From Nostocoides sp. (GTDB taxonomy: Bacteria; Actinomycetota; Actinomycetes; Actinomycetales; Dermatophilaceae): a DNA stretch of 64,000 nucleotides. Below the pieces are notes generated by a model, which was given only the letters and a program-made list of their open reading frames with translations, had not been told where the DNA came from and did not search any database. Made by a program: the position numbers and the translations under genes. Shown in pieces: positions 59,201 through 64,000 of the stretch. The DNA lies in NCBI GenBank assembly GCA_016702415.1, contig JADJEA010000024.1:186001-250000 (forward strand), given 5' to 3'. How positions within the stretch are numbered: position 1 is the stretch's first letter; each line of letters opens with the position of its first letter.

Positions 59201-59844
59201 CTGCGCGTCTGCCGCTCGATGGGCAGGCCATGGTCCATGATCTCGGCATAGAAGTTGCCGCGGCCGAAGATGTCCTGCAGCTCACCGGCGGCCTGCTTGG
59301 CCTCGGCATACTGACCAAAGCGCAGTCGGGTCTGGATCTCCCCGCCCACGCACCCGGTCGTCCCGATCAGCCCCTCGGCATACCGGCTGAGGAGGTCGCG
59401 GTCCATGCGGGGCTTGTAATAGTGGCCCTCGAGCGAGGCCAGCGAACTCATCCGGAAGAGGTTGTGCATGCCCTCGGTGGTCCGGGACAACAAGGTCATG
59501 TGGGTGTAGGCCCCATTGCCGCCGACGTCGTCGCGACCGCCATCCCCCCACTTGACGCGAGTCTTGTCGCCACGCGCGGTCCCGGGCGTGACATAGGCCT
59601 CCACGCCGATGATCGGCTTGATGTCGTACTTGCGCGCCTTGGACCAGAACTCGTAGGCGCCGTAGATATAGCCGTGGTCGGTGGTCGCGATGGCGGGCAT
59701 CCCTTGCGCCGCGGCGGCGCTGAGCAATTCGTCGATCCGGGCCGCCCCGTCGAGCATGGAGTACTCGGTGTGGCAGTGCAGATGGACGAAGTTCGCCCCC
59801 CGGTCGGGCGGCGGACTGCTGGTCGGGGCGGTGGGATCTGACAT
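56254..59844 (-). CDS. dnaE: DNA polymerase III alpha subunit
   Basis: The replicative polymerase, 1,196 aa. The N-terminal PHP domain is intact: FVHLHCHTEYSMLDGAAR (H-x-H) and TTDHGYIYG. The polymerase core has the catalytic Asp triad in MPDFDVDFDERRRG, GPGRGSGAGSM, KRQAGVHAAGVIMS and FNKAHTAAYGLVSYWTGYLK. Helix-hairpin-helix and OB (VTVAGLITGLAVKRNKKGDP) domains follow. In Mycobacterium tuberculosis the PHP of DnaE1 is the proofreading exonuclease, and the metal ligands here allow that role. The ATG at 59844 follows TAGACT by 9 nt. It is upstream of the S9 peptidase, with 34 nt between them. Confidence 0.98.
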   Translation of the reverse strand: MSDPTAPTSSPPPDRGANFVHLHCHTEYSMLDGAARIDELLSAAAAQGMPAIATTDHGYIYGAYEFWSKARKYDIKPIIGVEAYVTPGTARGDKTRVKWGDGGRDDVGGNGAYTHMTLLSRTTEGMHNLFRMSSLASLEGHYYKPRMDRDLLSRYAEGLIGTTGCVGGEIQTRLRFGQYAEAKQAAGELQDIFGRGNFYAEIMDHGLPIERQTRSELLRLARELGLPLLATNDLHYTNAADAKAHAALLCVQSASTLMDPGRFKFDAETFYLRSAAEMRELFRELPEACDNTLRIAEECEVTFVEREGQYMPRFPCPPGEDETSWFVKEVEAGLQARYPAGVPDASRAQAAYETEVILGKGYAGYFLVVADFINWARDHGIRVGPGRGSGAGSMCAFAMRITDLDPLRHGLIFERFLNPERPSMPDFDVDFDERRRGEVIRYVTEKYGDDRVAQIVTYGTIKAKQAVKDAARVLGHPFAMGDRLTKAMPADVMGKGVPLKGIFDSAHPRYADGADFRAIHEAEEPVREIVDTAIGLEGLKRQAGVHAAGVIMSSEPLTDLIPIMKREQDGQIITQFDYPSCERLGLVKMDFLGLRNLTILDDAIDNIRDNRGVEVDLDALSESLDDPAVYQLLSRGDTLGVFQLDGGGMRTLLKLMQPDNFEDISAALALYRPGPMGVDAHTNFALRKNGRQAETPLDPKLEGQLEPALVEALQPILGTTYGLCVYQEQVMELAQKLAGYTLGTADLLRRAMGKKKKEVLDAEFDTFSAGMRGQGFSQASVKALWDVLVPFSDYAFNKAHTAAYGLVSYWTGYLKANYPAEYMAALLTSVRDDKDKSALYLNESRRMGIVVLPPSVNESRAAFAAVGGDIRFGLEAIRNVGRNVVDAIVAAREEKGKFSSFADFLDKVPVSVCNKRTIESLIKAGAFDDLGQPRGGLLRIHEDYVEAYVEGKRAAAMGQDSLFGGFEDDLSMDTSGLPPIPAVHWDKRTQLAHERDMLGLYVSDHPLFGIEHVLHRNSDTSIAALMEEDSAYEDGAQVTVAGLITGLAVKRNKKGDPYAMVTVEDLGGAVEVMFFTKTYLACASLLAMDAVCSVKARVRRREDGVQLSAVDFVLPEITEGPRGPVVLSMDLTRATPPRIEQLKTVLTAYPGATEVHLKLVQPGRSVLLRLDDHYRVDANEALMGDLKVLLGARSVS

Positions 59845-59981
59845 CGTCCCGCGAGTCTAGGACGCGCCACCGTCAGCCACCGGACGGCGTACTCGGCGTG
59901 TCCTGGCCGTCGGATCCCAGGGCTAGACTGGTCCACCGAGTTCGTCCTCGGCCGGGGGCATGGTTCATTTCAGGAGGCGCA

Positions 59982-61442
59982 GTGAGCGCAGCGATCGACG
60001 CTGGCGTCGCCACCGCTCTCCCCGTCCGCCACCTAAGTTCCGTCGTCGACCGCGGCACGCTGGGGACGATTCTCGGGGTCGGTCTGGTCCTGCTCTCGTG
60101 TCTGGGTGCCGTCGGCGGCGGGGCGAAACTCCTCATGCTCGCCTACCCCGCGGTCGCCATCGTCCTCGCCGTCGCCCTGCTCGTGCTGCGCCGGTGGAAC
60201 TCCTATCTCGTCTTCACCATCATCATGTGGTTCACCGCCAACGAGGTGCGCCGCGTGGTCGACTGGAAGACCACCTATCACGCGCAGAGCCCCATCATCC
60301 TCACCGCTTCCCTGGTCAGCCTCGTCGCGCTCCCCTGGGCGGTGCTGGCCCGACGCCGGGTGCGCAAGGAGGTGGCCAATCTCGTCACCATCGCCCTCGC
60401 CGTCATGACGTATGCCGCCCTCGTCGGCATCGCGCGCAACGGCCCGGTCCCGGCCTCGGTCGACATCTTTTATCTCGTCGGGCCGCTGGTGACCGGGATG
60501 TTCGTCCTCAAGGTGGTCGAGGACGACGATCAGTTGCGCCGCATCGTCCGCAACACCGCGGTCTGGGGCTGCCTGGCCCTTGGTGGGTACGGCCTGATCC
60601 AGTTCCTTTTTCTCCCGGCGTGGGACAAGGCCTGGCTGGTCGGGTCCGCCGTCAGCAATCTCGGCAATCCCAACCCGGGCGACTTTCGGACCTTCTCGAC
60701 CCTGAGCACGACCGGACCCCTCGGCCAGGTGCTCGCCGCCCTTCTCCTGATCCTCGTGGCCGAGCGGCGCATCACCCGGCAGTTCCTCGCCGGAGCGGTC
60801 GGCATCGTCTGCTTGGGGACGACCTTGGTACGCGCCGGCTGGATCGGCCTGGCCCTGGGGATGGCCCTGCTCTTCGTGCTCGGCCGGACCAAGATGCTGC
60901 GCCTGGTCGCCATCGTCGGCATCCTCCTGGCGGGGTTGATCGTCCTGGGTGGGCCGATCATCGAGCGCATCAGCGAGCGCGCGTCCAAGACGACCTCGCA
61001 GACCACCGAGGACACCAGCCTCCAGAAACGCATCCAGTTCCAGACCCGGATTGCGCCCGACGTCCTCAGCGACCCGGTCGGGCTCGGGTTCGGCGCCACC
61101 GGGCGAGCCACGGACCTGTCGAGCTCCGACTTCACCGACCCCAAGTACCACAACTTCGACTCCGGCCTCTTCGAGTCGTGGGCCCGCTATGGCGTGGTCG
61201 CCGGGAGCCTCTTCATCGGGGCCCTCGTCACGGCGACAGCCAAGGCAGTCAGGAGGGCCCGCCGCACGGATCTCACCGACTCGTGCATTGCCGCGGCGGC
61301 CCTCGCGCTGACCTTCGGCATCATCTTCACCGACACCACCCGCGCCGTGTACGGCGTCTTGCTGTGGCTCTGCCTGGCGACCCTCGGTCGCCTCCCGCGC
61401 CCTGCAGGACCGGCCCGGACACCGGAGGCCGACGCATCGTGA
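59982..61442 (+). CDS. O-antigen ligase/polymerase-like membrane protein
   Basis: A 486-aa polytopic protein with about twelve hydrophobic helices and one larger outer loop (residues about 340-415). That loop holds the family-type segments VGLGFGATGRAT and HNFDSGLFESWARYGVVAG, like the WaaL/Wzy ligase-polymerase fold. It would join or polymerise surface glycan units on the outer face of the membrane. The GTG start is 4 nt after AGGAGG; the frame opens 84 nt earlier. Its end overlaps the next gene as GTGA. With the GT4 and Wzz-like genes it forms the start of an envelope polysaccharide locus. Confidence 0.82.
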   Translation: MSAAIDAGVATALPVRHLSSVVDRGTLGTILGVGLVLLSCLGAVGGGAKLLMLAYPAVAIVLAVALLVLRRWNSYLVFTIIMWFTANEVRRVVDWKTTYHAQSPIILTASLVSLVALPWAVLARRRVRKEVANLVTIALAVMTYAALVGIARNGPVPASVDIFYLVGPLVTGMFVLKVVEDDDQLRRIVRNTAVWGCLALGGYGLIQFLFLPAWDKAWLVGSAVSNLGNPNPGDFRTFSTLSTTGPLGQVLAALLLILVAERRITRQFLAGAVGIVCLGTTLVRAGWIGLALGMALLFVLGRTKMLRLVAIVGILLAGLIVLGGPIIERISERASKTTSQTTEDTSLQKRIQFQTRIAPDVLSDPVGLGFGATGRATDLSSSDFTDPKYHNFDSGLFESWARYGVVAGSLFIGALVTATAKAVRRARRTDLTDSCIAAAALALTFGIIFTDTTRAVYGVLLWLCLATLGRLPRPAGPARTPEADAS

Positions 61443-62620
61443 CGTCGGGCGACCGGCCCCGTATCGCGTTCGTCGACCACATCGCCCAGATCTCCGGCGG
61501 TGAGGTCGCGCTCATCCGCCTCGTCGAAGCCCTCGGCGACCGAGTGGACGCCCACGTCGTCCTCGGCGAGGACGGCCCCCTCGGACCCGCCCTCGAGGCC
61601 GCCGGCGCGACCGTCCACGTCCTGCCCATGGTCGCCTCGCTGCGCGAGACGCGGAAGGAATCGGTGCGGCCAGGAGCCCTCGGTCTTGCCGCGCTTACAC
61701 AGACGACGTCCTATCTGCGCGCCCTTCGCCGCCTCCTGCGCGATATCGCTCCGGACGTCGTCCACACCAACTCCCTGAAGTCCTCGCTCCTGGCCGGTGT
61801 CGCCGCCCGGTCCGCAGCGATTCCGGTGCTCTGGCATATTCGCGACCGGATCAGCGACGACTACCTGCCGATGCCGGCTGTCTGGCTGGTCCGGGGCCTC
61901 TCGCTCGTGGTCCCCTCCGCGGTCCTGGTCAACTCCCGCGAAACCGCATCGACCCTGCCGGCGCGCAGCACCGTCGTCTACGACGTCGTGCCGCCCGCGC
62001 CGGCGGTGGCGCGGCATACCCATGAAGGTCCCCTCGTCGTCGGCATGGTCGGGCGGCTGGCCCCGTGGAAGGGCCAGGACGTGTTCCTGCGCGCCTTCGC
62101 CCGGGCCGCCGCGACACGGGATCTGCGGGCGCACCTCGTCGGGTCGGCGATGTTCGGTGAGGATGCGTATGCCGAGTCCCTCCACCGTCTGTGCGCCGAC
62201 CTCGGGATCGCCGACCGGGTGGACTGGCGCGGCTTCCGCCAGGACATCTGGGGCGAGCTTGCGCTCATGGACGTCCTCGTCCATGCCTCGGTCACGCCCG
62301 AGCCGTTCGGCCAGGTCGTCATCGAGGGGATGGCCGCGGGCGTGCCCGTCATCGCCGCTGCCGCCGGCGGACCGGCGGAGGTCGTCACGCACGACCAGGA
62401 CGGCCTCCTGGTGACGCCGGGCGACGTCGATGCCCTCGCGACGACCATCGGCCGTCTGGCCGACGACCCCGCCGACCGTGACCGGCTCGCCCTGGCAGGC
62501 CACCGGACCAGTGCTCATTACAGCCCGGAGACGGTTGCGGTGGCGGTACTCGCCGCTTACCGGCCCCTCGGACGCCGGTCCTCCGGGTCGGGTCGTCGCC
62601 GCCGGGTGAGGCCGGGCTGA
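61439..62620 (+). CDS. Glycosyltransferase, GT4 family
   Basis: A 393-aa GT-B enzyme. The N-lobe has AFVDHIAQISGGEVALIRLVEAL and VVHTNSLKSSLLAGVAA; the C-lobe has VGMVGRLAPWKGQDVFLRAF, HLVGSAMFGED and the nucleotide-sugar E-x7-E-type motif in PEPFGQVVIEGMAAGVPVIA. The sugar donor is unknown. It is coupled to the ligase-like gene by the GTGA overlap and should act in the cytoplasm on a lipid-linked glycan intermediate. The C-terminal tail is basic. Confidence 0.92.
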   Translation: MTSGDRPRIAFVDHIAQISGGEVALIRLVEALGDRVDAHVVLGEDGPLGPALEAAGATVHVLPMVASLRETRKESVRPGALGLAALTQTTSYLRALRRLLRDIAPDVVHTNSLKSSLLAGVAARSAAIPVLWHIRDRISDDYLPMPAVWLVRGLSLVVPSAVLVNSRETASTLPARSTVVYDVVPPAPAVARHTHEGPLVVGMVGRLAPWKGQDVFLRAFARAAATRDLRAHLVGSAMFGEDAYAESLHRLCADLGIADRVDWRGFRQDIWGELALMDVLVHASVTPEPFGQVVIEGMAAGVPVIAAAAGGPAEVVTHDQDGLLVTPGDVDALATTIGRLADDPADRDRLALAGHRTSAHYSPETVAVAVLAAYRPLGRRSSGSGRRRRVRPG

Positions 62621-62681
62621 GCGACCGGACCCCCGGCCGGTCGAGCCTCCGATGTGGAGGAGGTACCCTACCGAGTCGGGC

Positions 62682-64000
62682 ATGGACCATTTCCGTCAAT
62701 CAACACATCAGTTTCTTGGGGTGACAGTGGAGGAATCAGGGGTCGTTCTCGACCACCGACGTCAGTTGAACTTGCTTCGCCGCAATTTGTGGTTGATCGC
62801 CTTGCTCACCCTCCTGGGTGCCGCATTCCCGGCGGTCAAGGCCGTCCAGAACGGCATCCCGCACGTGGCCACCACCCAGATTCTCGTCGGCGAACCCGTC
62901 ACGCTGCCCTATGCCACCGGCACCCAGAGTGGTGCGACGAACAAGGACAGCGGCCGGCTCGTCGACGCCGAACAGCGGCGGATGCAGAGCGACGGCGTCG
63001 CCAAGACGGTGGAGGCCAGCCTGCCGGCAGGGCATGCGAGCTACGACACTCAGTTCTCCGCCAACGCCACGACGACCAATGTCGTGACCGTGAGCGTCAC
63101 CTCCAGTGACGGAGCCGTCGCCAAGAAGGTCGCCGACGGGGTCGGCAAGGCCTATATCGATGCCCTGTCGAAGTACAACACCTCCGTCCTCGATGCCGCC
63201 GAGAAGGAACTCGACGCCAACATCAGCGACCTGAACGAGCAGATCAGCAAGCTCGAAAAGACGTTGTCCACCGCCGACCCCGAGAGCCTCAACCAGGTCC
63301 AGGCCGTTGTCGGCCCGGCCCGGCAGGCCTTGCTCGACCGCCGCGACGTCCAGCAGGGACGCATCGACACTGTGGCCCTGGTCAAGTCGGTCGGGACCCT
63401 CGGCGGCGCGCAGATCATCCAGGAGGCGGACGTGAGCCCGTCTCTAATGGCGGTCGCGTCCCCGATCATCATCGGCCTGCTGCTCGGTGCTTTCGTGGGC
63501 TTCTTGCTGGTGTGGCTGCGGGAGGGCCTGGCCGGGCGGATTGTCGACGCGACCGACCTCGAGCCTGCCGGCATCCACGCGAAGGCCACGTGGCCGGCGG
63601 CCCTCGACCTGCCCGGTCCGAAGACCCAGTTCCTTCCCGAGGTGCCTCGAGCGGACGTCGCCGAAGTCCGCGCCCTCGCCGCGACGATGTGGCCGGCGCT
63701 CAAATCGGGAGCCAAACGGGATGTCACCCTCATCGCTCCCCTGACCGGTCAGTCGATCGCACCGCTGACGCTCGCGGTGTGGCTCGCCCGCGAACTCGAC
63801 GGAATGGGCCACCGGGTCGCGGTCGTCAACGCCGACTCGGTGTCGGCCGCGTCGCGGAGCGCGCTCTCGGCGCTCTCCAACCGCGAATCCTCCGGGACCC
63901 CTGGTTCGGGGGTCTCCACGGGCCACTTCGGCGAGGTCCTCGTCGTCGATGCCGGAGCCTCCGAGTCCGTCGTCGGGGCCCCCGCGTTCGGATCCGTTCT
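62682..64000 (+). CDS. Wzz/CpsC-type polysaccharide co-polymerase with degenerate kinase-like domain (partial, cut by right edge)
   Basis: About 440 residues are visible. A short start is followed by helix 1 (LWLIALLTLLGAAFPAV) and a long outer region with a coiled stretch (EKELDANISDLNEQISKLEK). Helix 2 (ASPIIIGLLLGAFVGFLLVW) follows, then the cytoplasmic part. That part resembles a tyrosine autokinase fold, but the P-loop position reads IAPLTGQSIAPLTLAVWLAR with no Gly-Lys-Ser/Thr. It should control glycan chain length. I start at ATG 62682; GTGs at 62721 and 62727 are alternatives. It probably belongs to the glycan locus starting at 59982. Confidence 0.75.
   Translation, partial: MDHFRQSTHQFLGVTVEESGVVLDHRRQLNLLRRNLWLIALLTLLGAAFPAVKAVQNGIPHVATTQILVGEPVTLPYATGTQSGATNKDSGRLVDAEQRRMQSDGVAKTVEASLPAGHASYDTQFSANATTTNVVTVSVTSSDGAVAKKVADGVGKAYIDALSKYNTSVLDAAEKELDANISDLNEQISKLEKTLSTADPESLNQVQAVVGPARQALLDRRDVQQGRIDTVALVKSVGTLGGAQIIQEADVSPSLMAVASPIIIGLLLGAFVGFLLVWLREGLAGRIVDATDLEPAGIHAKATWPAALDLPGPKTQFLPEVPRADVAEVRALAATMWPALKSGAKRDVTLIAPLTGQSIAPLTLAVWLARELDGMGHRVAVVNADSVSAASRSALSALSNRESSGTPGSGVSTGHFGEVLVVDAGASESVVGAPAFGSV

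Larger units (their letters stand above)
2706..62173. repeat. Dispersed 7-mer GGCATAC/GTATGCC, about 80 copies
   Basis: By direct reading I count about 39 GGCATAC and 41 GTATGCC, on average one per 800 nt. About 90% extend to the 8-mer CGGCATAC/GTATGCCG. Examples: 2706, 2959, 5476, 8712, 15107, 23851, 33531, 38453, 46345, 51069, 51088, 54285, 58312, 62013. Copies occur in genes of both strands, in every reading frame and in intergenic DNA. They are absent from the most conserved stretches (ctaDC, nadA, glnA, the carrier repeats). Base composition alone predicts about 6-7 copies in total. Confidence 0.9.

Noticed and set aside
56326..59841. A 1,171-codon open frame on the plus strand opposite dnaE
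   Set aside because: Its composition is that of the antisense of a high-G+C gene, it has no recognisable domain, and dnaE on the other strand is unmistakable.
1..64000. tRNA, rRNA, insertion sequence or prophage genes
   Set aside because: I looked on both strands and saw no cloverleaf with the usual TTCGA loop, no transposase or integrase, and no phage genes.

Overview
The window is about 70% G+C. It uses GTG and TTG starts freely, puts many TANNNT -10 boxes directly before start codons, and has a lipoprotein-type cytochrome oxidase subunit II, DUF3043 and DUF4191 membrane proteins, a GlnR-type box before glnA and an Sfp-type phosphopantetheinyl transferase. Together these point to an actinomycete. 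A Micrococcales lineage near Intrasporangiaceae/Dermatophilaceae is my inference, not something shown.

Layout. 1-9.9 kb: ctaD (cut by the left edge) and ctaC; a cysteine-desulfurase-like/TusA fusion; a leftward run of sugar kinase, aat and a membrane glycosyltransferase; an ErpA/IscA-type Fe-S carrier; glycerate kinase; nadA. 9.9-19.4 kb: an M20 peptidase, DUF3043, gcvT, pepA, lpdA, sucB and an epimerase. 19.4-27.3 kb: a membrane pseudokinase, an MMPL exporter, lipB, a spermidine-synthase-like protein, lipA and DUF4191. lpdA, sucB, gcvT, lipB and lipA together form a lipoate-dependent metabolism neighbourhood. 27.3-32.6 kb: glnA with its own regulatory region and a strong terminator, a secreted protein, a methionine-salvage-like pair (class II aldolase and mtnA) and a secreted NodB-type deacetylase.

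32.7-52 kb is the most unusual part. etfB, etfA and a long acyl-CoA dehydrogenase lead into a 9.3 kb PUFA-synthase-like multidomain polyketide synthase (KS-AT-KS-ACPx5-KR-hotdog). A eukaryote-like single-chain acyl-CoA carboxylase with a degenerate biotin-carboxylase end follows, and then a convergent phosphopantetheinyl transferase. I read this as one lipid or polyketide pathway: the carboxylase would supply extender units, the transferase would activate the carrier domains, and the ETF/dehydrogenase pair would adjust chain desaturation. All five carrier domains have Thr where Ser normally carries the phosphopantetheine arm.

52-64 kb: a secreted 5'-nucleotidase, a prolyl-oligopeptidase-family peptidase, dnaE, and the start of a surface-polysaccharide locus (O-antigen-ligase-like protein, GT4 glycosyltransferase, Wzz-like protein cut by the right edge).

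Two window-wide observations stand out. First, GGCATAC/GTATGCC occurs about 80 times, balanced between orientations, where base composition predicts about 6 or 7. It forces rare ATA and GCA codons and forms an inverted pair inside a terminator, which resembles a DNA uptake sequence. Second, several conserved genes are broken by single-base shifts, mostly in short homopolymers (desulfurase/TusA, mtnA, the PKS three times, the carboxylase). These may be sequencing indels rather than real pseudogenes.
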